Shown here: positions 41,353-50,279 of the stretch, piece by piece | How the letters are laid out: each line of letters starts with the position of its first letter | Numbering within the stretch: position 1 is the first letter of the stretch | Assembly (NCBI GenBank): GCA_016215405.1 | Contig: JACRJQ010000007.1 | Span: 62,001-126,000, forward strand | Length of the DNA stretch: 64,000 bases | DNA from: Candidatus Tayloriibacteriota bacterium | Lineage (GTDB): Bacteria; Patescibacteria; Paceibacteria; UBA9973; UBA6065 | Direction of reading: 5' to 3' | The notes under the pieces: model-generated | The model's database searches: none | The model's input: the letters and a program-made list of their open reading frames with translations, nothing else | Told to the model about the DNA's origin: nothing | Program-made: the position numbers and the translations under genes

Positions 41353-41793
41353 ATGAACGAACAGACCGAAACGACGCCCATCGACTGGAAAGAAGGAGCG
41401 AGATACAAAGCGACCCTCGCAGAGGACGTGAACCACAAAGGGCTCACCGTCACGACCTTCGCGGCGCATCTTATGATCGAGCGCGCGGAGGACGGGTTTT
41501 CGACCCGCCTCGTCGCGTTCGGCGAGAAGAGCAAGAGGTCCGCGGACGGCCTACTCAACTTCTCGCGAGACGAGCTCCTCACGGCGCTCGGCCTGCCGCG
41601 CGAGGCAGATTCGACCGACCGGCGATTCGCCGAATCAGTCGAAGCGGAATTCGCCTTGCCCGGGAAATTCGCCCGCAAGGGAGGCGTCCTCGCCGTCTTC
41701 TGCAAAGCGGAAGACGGCACCGAGCGGCGCTACTACTTCGTCATCCCTGACGAGATTAAGCCCGCCCTTTCCCTCTATCTCAACCATCGCTGA
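41353..41793 (+). CDS. Unknown protein, second of a tandem paralogous pair
   Basis: 146 residues, paralogue of the preceding protein: GKFARKGGVLAVFCKAEDG aligns with GKFARKGRELVIFCEEMEG, and IPDEIKPALSLYL aligns with VTDEIAGAVGMLL. GGGAGG lies 10 nt upstream of its ATG. Each copy has its own ribosome site and hairpin, so they may be expressed independently. Probably a small soluble domain of one family that duplicated recently enough to keep its core. Confidence 0.7.
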   Translation: MNEQTETTPIDWKEGARYKATLAEDVNHKGLTVTTFAAHLMIERAEDGFSTRLVAFGEKSKRSADGLLNFSRDELLTALGLPREADSTDRRFAESVEAEFALPGKFARKGGVLAVFCKAEDGTERRYYFVIPDEIKPALSLYLNHR

Positions 41794-41855
41794 TCCCCAA
41801 AGGATCGATATCCGACCGCGAGCGCCAAGCTCGCGGTTTTTGCTATCATACCCCC

Positions 41856-42662
41856 ATGACAGAATCTCGGTTCAAGGCCCTCATATGGGACTATTACAAA
41901 AATGCCGGCCGGCACGGATTACCGTGGAGAAAGACCAAAGATCCTTACCGTATCCTCGTCTCCGAAGTGATGCTCCAGCAGACCCAGGTGCCGCGAGTCC
42001 TCGCGAAGTACCCCGAATTCCTCTCCCGCTTCCCCACCACGAGATCGCTCGCCCGAGCGAAGGTCTCAGAGATCCTTAAGGTGTGGAAAGGGCTCGGATA
42101 CAACCGTCGGGCGCTCGCCCTCAAGCGCGTATCGGAGATCGTCTCGATCGAGTTCAAAGGAAGATTTCCGAAAGAGGCCCACGAGCTGGAATCTCTGCCC
42201 GGCATCGGCCCGTCTACCCGCGGCGCCATCATGGCCTTCTCGTTCGGGCTCCCCACCACATATATAGAGACGAACATCCGCGCGGTCTTCCTCCATTTTT
42301 TCTTCAAGGGCAAGAAAGGCGTCGACGACAAAGAGATACTACCTCTCGTCGAGAGGACTCTCGACCGCGAGAGGCCGCGCGACTGGTACTACGCCTTGAT
42401 GGACTACGGCGTCTATCTCAAGCGGACGCTCCCTAACCCCTCGCGCGCTTCGAAGCATCACGCGAGGCAAGCCTCCTTCAAAGGATCTAACCGCGAGGTG
42501 CGCTCGAAGATACTCTCGTACGTCCTTGAAAAGCCTCGTACGCAAAAAGAGATCGAGAGGTACATAGGAAAGACGCCGCACGACATAGACAAGAACATAC
42601 GAGATCTCGTAAAAGAGGGATTCCTCGCGAAGGCGGGAAAGACGCTCTCGGCGCGCTCCTGA
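41856..42662 (+). CDS. MutY-like adenine DNA glycosylase lacking the Fe-S cluster
   Basis: 268 residues of the HhH-GPD superfamily. LPWRKTKDPYRILVSEVMLQQTQV carries the catalytic Glu at residue 37, as in MutY, and LPGIGPSTRGAIMAF is the helix-hairpin-helix. Where MutY has Asp138 the sequence is IETNIRAV, with Glu at 138. The four cysteines of the 4Fe-4S loop are absent, and there is no MutT-like C-terminal domain; a winged-helix-like tail (about 205-268) replaces it. It probably removes adenine opposite 8-oxoguanine, but specificity is uncertain. Confidence 0.85.
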   Translation: MTESRFKALIWDYYKNAGRHGLPWRKTKDPYRILVSEVMLQQTQVPRVLAKYPEFLSRFPTTRSLARAKVSEILKVWKGLGYNRRALALKRVSEIVSIEFKGRFPKEAHELESLPGIGPSTRGAIMAFSFGLPTTYIETNIRAVFLHFFFKGKKGVDDKEILPLVERTLDRERPRDWYYALMDYGVYLKRTLPNPSRASKHHARQASFKGSNREVRSKILSYVLEKPRTQKEIERYIGKTPHDIDKNIRDLVKEGFLAKAGKTLSARS

Positions 42663-42726
42663 GAAACCCCGCAGCAAAGGGATTCGTATTATGGTGAAAC
42701 GCCTCTTAACCGACTAAAGGAACCAT

Positions 42727-43302
42727 ATGAAAATCGTCCTCATAGCAATACTCTGCCTCGTCGTCGTCGGAGGAGTCGTCTATGCCCTGACATCGACCCA
42801 AAGCTACGAAACCGACGGCGAAGGGATCGTCTGCACCATGGACGCAAAGCTCTGCCCTGACGGATCGTATGTCGGGCGGACAGGGCCTGATTGCCAGTTC
42901 GCGGCATGCCCCGACGGAAACGCGACTTCGACGGCGACCTCGACCGGCGCGACGACGAGAGCGGCCGGGGCGCGACAAGCAGACGCGGCGACGATCGAGC
43001 TTGCGCCCGCTTCGACCGTCTCGCTGCCAACATCGGCTTCGGTAGCGTACACCGGCCTCGGATTCTCGCCGCGCGAGGCAATGGTCGCTCTCGGCGGAAA
43101 GGTGACCTTCACCAACAAGTCGAGCTCCAACCTGTGGGTCGCCTCCGACCCGCATCCGACGCATAACGGCTATCCAGGCTTCGACCAAGGCCGATCCGTG
43201 CCGCCGGGCGGATCGTGGACCTTTACGTTCGAGCGCGAAGGATCGTGGACGTATCACAACCATATAATATCGACGCACAGAGGGACCGTCGTCGCGCGAT
43301 AG
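42727..43302 (+). CDS. Secreted cupredoxin-like protein
   Basis: 191 residues: signal/anchor helix, a small cysteine motif (VCTMDAKLCPDGSYVG and CQFAACPDG), a Thr/Ala linker, and a C-terminal beta domain (about 95-191). The last domain reads GGKVTFTNKSSSNLWVASDPHPTH and WTYHNHIISTHRGTVV, close to plastocyanin-type cupredoxins, with histidines in place to bind copper but no Cys ligand in the second loop. AAAGGA lies before the ATG. It acts outside the membrane in metal binding or electron transfer, or may just be a structural domain. Confidence 0.75.
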   Translation: MKIVLIAILCLVVVGGVVYALTSTQSYETDGEGIVCTMDAKLCPDGSYVGRTGPDCQFAACPDGNATSTATSTGATTRAAGARQADAATIELAPASTVSLPTSASVAYTGLGFSPREAMVALGGKVTFTNKSSSNLWVASDPHPTHNGYPGFDQGRSVPPGGSWTFTFEREGSWTYHNHIISTHRGTVVAR

Positions 43303-43328
43303 AGATATAAAGAGGAGTATAAAACGAA

Positions 43329-43350
43329 ACAGCGCTCGAACGAGCGCTGT
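43329..43350 (-). terminator. Terminator of the small membrane protein gene
   Basis: ACAGCGCTCG-AA-CGAGCGCTGT, followed on the minus strand by TTTCGTTTTATA. Confidence 0.7.
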
Positions 43351-43371
43351 CTGAAAGTCGGGAGATGCCCG

Positions 43372-43662
43372 TCACGTCTTCGGAGAGGCCCACTGAAGGC
43401 GCTTCTCGATGACCATGAAGCAGACGAGGGCGAGCAATCCTCCTACGATGAGCGCCGACCAGAAGCCGAGGCCGAAGTAGGAGGCGATCGCCGAGAGACA
43501 GGACCAGCCGGAGAGGAACCCAAAGCCGAGGATATCCTCCTTGCCCTGGTCGTCGCCTCCCCTCAGAGAAGAGACAAGGAGGCAGAGTTTGATGAGGCAG
43601 GCGAAGAACGAAAGGCCGAAGAATACTAAGGCCTTGTGGGACATAAGCCATTCGATGAGCAT
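43372..43662 (-). CDS. Small membrane protein of unknown function
   Basis: 96 residues with three hydrophobic segments separated by a charged loop (RGGDDQGKEDILG), and three cysteines in or near the helices. It has its own promoter (43709-43736) and terminator. No family recognised. Confidence 0.65.
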   Translation of the reverse strand: MLIEWLMSHKALVFFGLSFFACLIKLCLLVSSLRGGDDQGKEDILGFGFLSGWSCLSAIASYFGLGFWSALIVGGLLALVCFMVIEKRLQWASPKT

Positions 43663-43708
43663 GGTGAGTGCGGTGGTTGCGGAGCCGGGAAGTCGGACAC
43701 CAGCGAGA

Positions 43709-43736
43709 ACTATACCGACCCCTAAAAATTAGTCAA
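43709..43736 (-). promoter_or_regulatory. Promoter of the gene at 43662
   Basis: Minus strand: TTGACT (43736-43731), 16 nt spacer, TATAGT (43714-43709). Leader of about 40 nt. Confidence 0.65.
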
Positions 43737-43772
43737 AGGCCCCTCTTCCCGCTCTCTATATATAAAAGAAAA

Positions 43773-43800
43773 GGCGCGGGGATCTTTCGATTCCCGCGCC
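43773..43800 (-). terminator. Terminator of the nfeD-flotillin operon
   Basis: GGCGCGGGGATC-TTTC-GATTCCCGCGCC with one mismatch, followed on the minus strand by TTTTCTTTTATA. Confidence 0.8.
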
Positions 43801-43835
43801 TCGCAAATTTGACACTACTTACTTGTTGCTTTTCG

Positions 43836-45680
43836 TCAGCTGACCGTCGGAGTATCGGTCGCACCAGGCGCCGCAGGGGCGCCATTCGCCGACCGAGCAG
43901 CCGCAGCGATCGTCGTCGGATTGAGTCCGACGTTCATGCCGAGCATCTTCTGGAGACCCGAGCCATCCATCTTGAAGAAGGACAAGAGGGGCTTCACATC
44001 GACGCCGCGAGCTTCGCACTGAGTGAAGAAGTTCGCGATCGCCGTCGGGATCGACGTGGCCAGAGTCTGGAGGGCATCCCCCGTCGTCTTGCCGCCGCCG
44101 AGATCCGTGATGTTGATCGTGCCGATCTTGCCAAGGCCGATGCCCATGGGTCCGAAGACCTCCTTGGCGATCGCCGCGCCCGCTTCGCCGCCTTTTTCGA
44201 GGAGGCCGGGCAAACGGTCGAGGATCAGGATGAGCTGACCGCGCTCGTCCATCTTTTGGAGCGCTTCGGCGAGCTTTTCAGTGCCGGTCGCTTCCGCCAG
44301 AAGGGCGTTCTGCTTGCCCTCCGCGATGGCGTTAAGCCGCAGGCGTTCGCCCTCGGCTGTCGCCACGAGCTTCGCCTTGTCGCCTTCCGCCGCCGCCAGG
44401 AGCTTCGCCTTGTCGCCTTCCGCCGTAGCGAGCGCGACAGCGCGATTGCCCTCGGCCTGAGCGCCGAGAGTGACCTTGGTCGCCTCAGCCTCGGCGTTCG
44501 CCTGGAGCTTGCGCTTTTCGGCTTCGCCTTGACCGGTGGTGACCGCTGCCTTCCGTTGGCCTTCGGCCTGGATGGCAGCGCGTTCGGCTTCGAACTGGGC
44601 AGCCTTCTGCCCGGCCTCAGCGCGAATGAGGATCGCCTTGCTTTCCGCTTCGGCGGCGACGATGACCGTCGCGTCGAGCTCCTTTTCCTTGCGCTTGCGC
44701 TCTTGCTCTTCCACGCCGACGCGCGCCTCGGCATCTGCCTTGTCGCGGTCTGCCTGGGCGATCTTGAGCTGCTTTTCCATGCTCGCCTTAGCGAGCTCGC
44801 CCGCCAGATTCGCTTCCGCGTTTTTGGCGTCGACGAGCCCCTTGTTCGCTGCGACTTGAAGCGCGAGCTGGCGCTGGGCTTCTGCGATCTTCGCGTCGTT
44901 CTGGGCCTTCGCCTCCGCGGCTTCGCGGGCGGCGTTGCTCGTCTTGACGCTCGTTTCCTTCTGCGCTTCCGCGACCCTGATCGCCGTCTCCTTCTCGGCT
45001 TCGGCGACCTGGATGTTGGCGTCGCGCATCGTGTTGGCGATCTCCTGCTTGCCGAGGGCCTCGATGTAGCCGTGCTCGTCCGAGACGTCCTGGATGACCA
45101 GGGTGAGGATCTGCAGGCCGAGCTTGCGGAATTCTTCCGCCGACTCCTTGACGACCATCTCATTGAACGTCGCGCGCTCCCGAAGGAGCTCGTGGACCTC
45201 CAATTTTCCGATGATCGACCGGATGTGGCCCTTGAGGATCTGCCCGACGAATTCATTGATCTCCTGCGGCGATTTGCCGAGGAAAGCCTGAACCGCGTTG
45301 TGCTGGTCCTCCGGGGCGTTCGAGATGCGGCACGTGGCCACGCCTTCGATCGAGACCCGGACGTTCTTGGCGCTCGGGATCTTCGCCTCCTTCACATCCA
45401 CCTGGAATGCCGCCATCGACATCTCCTGGTAGCGTTCGAAGAGGGGCCACAAGATCGAGCCGCCGCCCGTTACGGTGCGGAAACCGCGCTTGTGGACCTT
45501 GTTGTCGGCGTCGATGTAGGAGTATTTCATCCCATAGAAGACGCCGATGACGTTCGGAGCGACGCGTTTGTAGCGCGACGAGACGACGTAGCCGAGGAAC
45601 ACGAACGCGAGGACGATTGCCACCGCGATGATCGGAGTCGTGAACGACCCCGCGCTGACTTCTGCGATAATAAGATTCAT
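43836..45680 (-). CDS. Flotillin-like SPFH/band-7 membrane protein
   Basis: 614 residues. An N-terminal helix (about 17-36) anchors an SPFH domain (about 40-215) with SAKNVRVSIEGVATCRIS and EVHELLRERATFNEMVV. A long Ala/Glu-rich coiled coil (about 215-480) with AEAEKE and QAEG repeats is typical of flotillins, followed by an Ala/Pro-rich tail. Such proteins scaffold ordered membrane zones. The partner NfeD-like gene is directly upstream, as in FloT/YuaF operons. Codons for Ile (mostly ATC) and Arg (CGC) differ from the ATA/AGG-rich neighbours, a hint of transfer. Confidence 0.9.
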   Translation of the reverse strand: MNLIIAEVSAGSFTTPIIAVAIVLAFVFLGYVVSSRYKRVAPNVIGVFYGMKYSYIDADNKVHKRGFRTVTGGGSILWPLFERYQEMSMAAFQVDVKEAKIPSAKNVRVSIEGVATCRISNAPEDQHNAVQAFLGKSPQEINEFVGQILKGHIRSIIGKLEVHELLRERATFNEMVVKESAEEFRKLGLQILTLVIQDVSDEHGYIEALGKQEIANTMRDANIQVAEAEKETAIRVAEAQKETSVKTSNAAREAAEAKAQNDAKIAEAQRQLALQVAANKGLVDAKNAEANLAGELAKASMEKQLKIAQADRDKADAEARVGVEEQERKRKEKELDATVIVAAEAESKAILIRAEAGQKAAQFEAERAAIQAEGQRKAAVTTGQGEAEKRKLQANAEAEATKVTLGAQAEGNRAVALATAEGDKAKLLAAAEGDKAKLVATAEGERLRLNAIAEGKQNALLAEATGTEKLAEALQKMDERGQLILILDRLPGLLEKGGEAGAAIAKEVFGPMGIGLGKIGTINITDLGGGKTTGDALQTLATSIPTAIANFFTQCEARGVDVKPLLSFFKMDGSGLQKMLGMNVGLNPTTIAAAARSANGAPAAPGATDTPTVS

Positions 45681-45734
45681 GGTTCTGAACTGGATTTCTG
45701 AGTTTTTGGTTAGACTGAAGTGAACTGAACTTGA

Positions 45735-46304
45735 TTACACGGCTTCGACGACCAATTGGCCGCCTGCGTTTGATTTGACCTTGACCCTCCGGCCGAACGA
45801 GATCGGTTGCCCGCTCTCCGTCCGAGCCGAGAAGGTCGAGTAGCTTCCTTGGACCGTGACGCCGACTTCCCCGATCCCGTCTTGGGGGATGCCGACCGTG
45901 ACCTGGCCGAGCTGCCCTACGGCATTGTTCGTATCGATGGCTGAGTTCGACTGCTGGCGATACATCGCCCGCAGCATGCTCCAGCCGACGAGTCCGAACA
46001 CGACACCGGAGCAGAGGCCTCCGGACACGCTCGCCGCCGACGAAAAGCCGTTGTGGCTCATGATGGCGCCGATGCCGCCGAAACCGACGAGAAAGATCGC
46101 GATGACCTTGAATGAGAAGATGCTCACCGTGGTATCGCCGTCATGTCCGTCGCCTGCAGAAGCGTCGTGCCCGCCGTCCCCATCATGTCCGAGGCCGCCG
46201 AAAAGGGCGGACACTGCGAGATAGATGAAGCCGAGGAGCCCGATGCTGATAAAGACCGTCGTCTGTCCGGTCTGCGTTATTGACTCCCAGAGATTTGAGA
46301 GCAT
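45735..46304 (-). CDS. NfeD/YuaF-like membrane protein, flotillin partner
   Basis: 189 residues from the ATG at 46304, preceded by AAGGA; the frame to 46343 has no such site. Three or so helices enclose an unusual His/Asp/Gly-rich loop (GLGHDGDGGHDASAGDGHDG) that may bind metal. The C-terminal 60 residues (AVGQLGQVTVGIPQDGIGEVGV to VKSNAGGQLVVEAV) form the OB-fold of NfeD proteins. It sits in the usual place before flotillin and probably assists its assembly. Confidence 0.8.
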   Translation of the reverse strand: MLSNLWESITQTGQTTVFISIGLLGFIYLAVSALFGGLGHDGDGGHDASAGDGHDGDTTVSIFSFKVIAIFLVGFGGIGAIMSHNGFSSAASVSGGLCSGVVFGLVGWSMLRAMYRQQSNSAIDTNNAVGQLGQVTVGIPQDGIGEVGVTVQGSYSTFSARTESGQPISFGRRVKVKSNAGGQLVVEAV

Positions 46305-46373
46305 GGTATTTGTCCTTGGTTGAGGTTTGACTGTCCTAAACAAGTAGTGGTGTCGATGAACACCTGGTTCCGA

Positions 46374-46401
46374 ATACTACATATATTTGTGTATAAGTCA
46401 A
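46374..46401 (-). promoter_or_regulatory. Promoter of the nfeD-flotillin operon
   Basis: Minus strand: TTGACT (46401-46396), 16 nt spacer, TAGTAT (46379-46374), leader of about 60 nt. Confidence 0.65.
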
Positions 46402-46423
46402 GTTTATTGCCGAATAAACAAAA

Positions 46424-46448
46424 GCCCTCACCTACTTGGAGGGAGGGC
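46424..46448 (-). terminator. Terminator of the helical-repeat protein gene
   Basis: GCCCTC/GAGGGC stem with a 13 nt loop, followed on the minus strand by TTTTGTTTATT. Confidence 0.55.
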
Positions 46449-46471
46449 CGCATTGAGCCATATACCAGACC

Positions 46472-47998
46472 TTAGGCTCGAACCGCCTTCTGAGCGGCGT
46501 CGTGGAGCTCCGAACCATCTTCCGCGAGAAGAGCAAGAAGTCGCAGCTCGCTATGAGTCGCGATCCGGACGGCCTTCTCGGCGACCCTTCTCTCTAGATC
46601 GTCCGGGCAATCCATATCCTCGTTATCCTCGTCACGGATGACAAGGGAGAGCTCGACTAGTTCGAATACGGACACAGAAAGGCAGAAGGCAGACTCGAAG
46701 GCGTGCAGGCTGAGAGCCTGGGGACAGGAGCCGTCCTTCAGGCACTCGATCACCTTCCCCCGAGACAAGCCGAGGCGATTAAACGCCGCCGCAGCCGCCT
46801 TGATCCGTTCATCGTCATCGTTCAACAGCTCGCAAAGATCGAAGACGTCGTCGAGACCGCGAGAGGCTGCCGCAACCTTGGCGAAGGCGAGTTCCGCGAG
46901 CTCCTCTGTAGCCTCGTCGTCCTCGCAAACGGATTTCCACGAATCACGGCTCTCCCCCTCGCGGCCCTGGAGGGCCTCGAAGACGAGCTTCTCCGCCTTC
47001 GAGGAGCCGGCCGCGGCTTTGTGGAGTTCGACGAGGTCGTCGAGGTCTCCCGCTGCTGCGATTGCTTTAGTGGCTATGGTGAGCTCGAACGGGCTATCTT
47101 CGTCAGCCCTCTCGAAAAGCTCTTTCCATTCCGAAAAGGAGGCGTCGATCTTGGATATCTCGACGGTCGCCTTGTCGAGCACTTCGAACATCTCGCGGCT
47201 CTCGGCATAATCGCAGACATCTGTCCACTGAGAGAACGTGCCCGCCGTGACGGCCATCTTCTCGAGAGCGAGGCTCGCCAGAGCTTCCGACACATCCTCG
47301 TCATAGGTCCGTTTCCAGTCTTCGAAATCCGCCTCGAACGCTTTGATCGCGCTTAAGACAGACGTTTCGGACTCGTCGCCGTCCGGGATTTCCCGATAAA
47401 CCCTGACGAGCTCGTCGAGGCTCTTCGCGCTCTCGATCGCCTTCTTAAGGGCGACGAGCTTGAAGGCTTCTCCCGCGCCCTCCTTCGAATAGAGGGAGAG
47501 CCACTGGTCGAAGGCAACGGACAGCCTTATAAGCTCCGCTTCCGCCTTGGCAGCGATACCGGAAGCCGGCTCGCTTTCGGACGAGCGGGAAAGGACCGTG
47601 GCCCACTCCTCGAACGTCTTCGCCGTTTCGGACATCTTCGCCGTCGCGTGCGATTTAAGCGACGCGTCGGCGGCGTCGAGGCAAAGGACGCGCGACCAGT
47701 CGCTGAACGACTTAGCCGTTTCCTTTATCTTCTCGAGAGCCTTTTGGCCGAGCCTGCTGTCCTGAGAGACCTCGTTATGGACCGTGATCCAGTCGTCGAG
47801 GCTCCTCGCCAGCTTGGAGATCTTGTCGATCGTCTTCCCTTCGAGGACGCTCCCTGTCTCGGTATTGACATAGATGCGGATGCACTGACGAAGGGTCTCC
47901 GCTCCGGCCAACACGTCGACCTGCTGAACTTTTTTCGAGGGCTCGATGTAATCTTCGCCCGAGATGACACATTTGATCCGATGAAGCCATTTGAACAT
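46472..47998 (-). CDS. Large helical-repeat protein of unknown function
   Basis: 508 residues, soluble and acidic. From about 60 to 420 there are about ten repeats of roughly 35-40 residues built on A-x(2)-(F/L)-(D/E/S)-(D/E)-W or L, visible as ARSLDDWITV, AKSFSDWSRV, AKTFEEWATV, SVAFDQWLSL, AKSLDELVRV, EADFEDWKRT, AGTFSQWTDV, DASFSEWKEL, AGDLDDLVEL and SRGLDDVFDL. Each looks like a helix pair, suggesting an alpha-solenoid scaffold. It has its own promoter. Codon use resembles the flotillin genes next door. I know of no family that matches. Confidence 0.75.
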   Translation of the reverse strand: MFKWLHRIKCVISGEDYIEPSKKVQQVDVLAGAETLRQCIRIYVNTETGSVLEGKTIDKISKLARSLDDWITVHNEVSQDSRLGQKALEKIKETAKSFSDWSRVLCLDAADASLKSHATAKMSETAKTFEEWATVLSRSSESEPASGIAAKAEAELIRLSVAFDQWLSLYSKEGAGEAFKLVALKKAIESAKSLDELVRVYREIPDGDESETSVLSAIKAFEADFEDWKRTYDEDVSEALASLALEKMAVTAGTFSQWTDVCDYAESREMFEVLDKATVEISKIDASFSEWKELFERADEDSPFELTIATKAIAAAGDLDDLVELHKAAAGSSKAEKLVFEALQGREGESRDSWKSVCEDDEATEELAELAFAKVAAASRGLDDVFDLCELLNDDDERIKAAAAAFNRLGLSRGKVIECLKDGSCPQALSLHAFESAFCLSVSVFELVELSLVIRDEDNEDMDCPDDLERRVAEKAVRIATHSELRLLALLAEDGSELHDAAQKAVRA

Positions 47999-48046
47999 GA
48001 TCTTGTCCCCTGGTTGGTTGTTGCTGATTCAAAGAAATTCTTTCTC

Positions 48047-48075
48047 ACATAATCTTAAACTTGTCTTTTTGTCAA
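48047..48075 (-). promoter_or_regulatory. Promoter of the helical-repeat protein gene
   Basis: Minus strand: consensus TTGACA (48075-48070), 17 nt spacer, TTATGT (48052-48047). Confidence 0.65.
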
Positions 48076-48113
48076 TGATATAAACGATAAGGCTGCTATA
48101 GAATAAAGACTGT

Positions 48114-50279
48114 ATGGACCTAATCTCTCCCATCGAAAGCCACTTCCGTCTCTTGGGACCCCAGAAGAGCGCCCTAAGGAAGCTCGGCATATCGACCGTC
48201 GAGGACCTTCTCTACCACTTCCCCGTCCGATACGGCGACACTGCGGAATCGCGCAACATCGCGAGCCTCAGGAAAGGCGATGAGGCCGTCGTATACGGCA
48301 AGATCTCGAGGCTCAAGACGTCGAAAGGGTTCCGCACCAAGATCGCGATGGCGGACGGGGTCGTCGTCGACGATACCGGCTCCATAAAGTGCGTCTGGTT
48401 CAACCAGCCCTACCTCGCGAAGATGATCCCCGACGAGGCGCTGGTCCGCGTCGAGGGGAAGGTCTCGGAGAGGAAGAAAGACGGCGAGCTCTACCTCTCG
48501 AATCCGAAGATCGAGAGGGTCGACAAGCTCCCGACCGCCGTAGGCGACTCTCTCTTCGGCTCGGACGGAGGGATTCACACGCTCTATCCCGTCTACCCGG
48601 AATCGCGCGGAATAACGTCTAACTGGTTCTATCACGCGATACAAAAGGCGTTCAAAAGCGGCATCCTCGACGCGCTCGAAGACCCTCTGCCTCCTGAGAT
48701 ACTAGAAAGATACAGTCTCCCTACGCTGCGCACAGCGCTCGTCTGGATGCACGCGCCCCAAAAGGACGCGGACGCCCACGCCGCCCGAAAGCGGTTCGCC
48801 TTCGAAGAGGTGTTCTTCATACAGCTCGAACGGCAGAGGGAGAGGAGGGAGTGGAAAAAGAACCCCGCGTTCGTTATAGAGCCGAAGCCTGAAGTCATAG
48901 AGCGCTTCGTCTCGCGCTTTCCCTTCCCTCTCACCTCGGCCCAGTCAAAGGCCATATCCGACGTGCTCGACGATTTCAAGAAAGGCAACGCTATGGCGCG
49001 CCTCCTCGAAGGCGACGTGGGCTCCGGCAAAACCGCCGTAGCGGCGGCGACCGCGCACGCCGCTATCATGACCCGGCCCCGCGGCCAGGATTACGGGTCG
49101 CTCCAGGTCGCCTATATGGCGCCGACCGAGATCCTCGCGGCCCAACACTTCGAGTCTTTCATCCAGTACTTCGAGCACACGGGGATATCGATCGGCCTCA
49201 TCACCGGCTCCGGCTGCAGGAAATTCCCATCCAAAGTAAACCCTAGAGGGTGGACCGACATATCGAGGACGCAGCTCCTTAAATGGGTGGGTAACGGAGA
49301 GATCCCTATACTCATAGGCACCCATGCCCTCATCCAAAAGTCGGTGAAGTTCAAGAACCTCGCCTACGCCATCGTCGACGAGCAGCACCGCTTCGGCACG
49401 GCCCAGAGGCAAAAGCTCGTCCGCAAAGACGAAATCCACCCCCACCTCCTCTCCATGACCGCGACGCCTATACCGCGCACGCTCGCCCTCACTATTTACG
49501 GCGACCTCGACATCACGCTCCTCGACCAAATGCCCCACGGGCGAAAGCCCATCGTCACCGAGATCGTGCTTAAAACCAAGCGCGACGAGATGTACGAGAA
49601 GGTCCGACGCGAATTGAGGCTCGGACGGCAGGCCTACGTCATATGCCCCCGCATAGACGAGCCGGATCCAGCCAAAGAGATGGCCGTATTGGCGAAATCC
49701 GTCAAAGAAGAGGCCAAAAGGCTCCAGGATTCGGTCTTCAAGGAGTACGAGATAGGCATCCTGCACTCCAAGATGAAGGACGCGGAAAAAGAAAGGGTGA
49801 TGGCGGAATTTAAAAAGGGCTCGATCCACATCCTTGTCGCCACTTCGGTCGTCGAGGTGGGCGTGAACGTCCCCAACGCGACGGTCATCCTCATCGAGGG
49901 CGCCGAGAGGTTCGGGCTTTCTCAGCTTCACCAGCTGCGCGGCCGCGTCGTGCGCTCGAACCATCAGGCATACTGCTTCGTCTACGCCGAGACCCAGAGC
50001 CAAAAGACTATCGACCGTCTCAAAGCCCTCACCACCGCGAAGAACGGCTTCGAGCTCGCCGAATTCGACCTGAAATTCCGCGGCGCCGGAGAGCTCTACG
50101 GCAAAAGGCAGTGGGGCATCTCGGACGTGGGCATGGAGGCGATAAAGAACATAAAGATGGTCGAGGCAGCGAGGACGGAGGCCGTACGCATCGTAGAGTC
50201 AGACGGCTCGCTCGCGAACCTGCCTCTCCTGCGCGCGAAGCTCGACGAGCGCAAGAGCCAGAGGATACACTTCGAATAG
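48114..50279 (+). CDS. recG: ATP-dependent DNA helicase RecG
   Basis: 721 residues. An N-terminal wedge/OB domain precedes the helicase core with GDVGSGKTAVAAATAH (Walker A), VDEQHRFGTAQR (DEQH box), MTATPIPRTLALT, and the C-terminal RecG motif with ERFGLSQLHQLRGRVVRS. RecG remodels stalled forks and Holliday junctions. Length and motifs are normal. Convergent with the LamG-pilin gene, which ends 1 nt after its stop. Confidence 0.95.
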   Translation: MDLISPIESHFRLLGPQKSALRKLGISTVEDLLYHFPVRYGDTAESRNIASLRKGDEAVVYGKISRLKTSKGFRTKIAMADGVVVDDTGSIKCVWFNQPYLAKMIPDEALVRVEGKVSERKKDGELYLSNPKIERVDKLPTAVGDSLFGSDGGIHTLYPVYPESRGITSNWFYHAIQKAFKSGILDALEDPLPPEILERYSLPTLRTALVWMHAPQKDADAHAARKRFAFEEVFFIQLERQRERREWKKNPAFVIEPKPEVIERFVSRFPFPLTSAQSKAISDVLDDFKKGNAMARLLEGDVGSGKTAVAAATAHAAIMTRPRGQDYGSLQVAYMAPTEILAAQHFESFIQYFEHTGISIGLITGSGCRKFPSKVNPRGWTDISRTQLLKWVGNGEIPILIGTHALIQKSVKFKNLAYAIVDEQHRFGTAQRQKLVRKDEIHPHLLSMTATPIPRTLALTIYGDLDITLLDQMPHGRKPIVTEIVLKTKRDEMYEKVRRELRLGRQAYVICPRIDEPDPAKEMAVLAKSVKEEAKRLQDSVFKEYEIGILHSKMKDAEKERVMAEFKKGSIHILVATSVVEVGVNVPNATVILIEGAERFGLSQLHQLRGRVVRSNHQAYCFVYAETQSQKTIDRLKALTTAKNGFELAEFDLKFRGAGELYGKRQWGISDVGMEAIKNIKMVEAARTEAVRIVESDGSLANLPLLRAKLDERKSQRIHFE

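Noticed and set aside
43668..45701. 677-codon plus-strand ORF
   Set aside because: Antisense shadow of the flotillin gene, produced by its Ala/Glu/Lys-rich codons; the composition (Arg, Leu, Asp runs) is unnatural.
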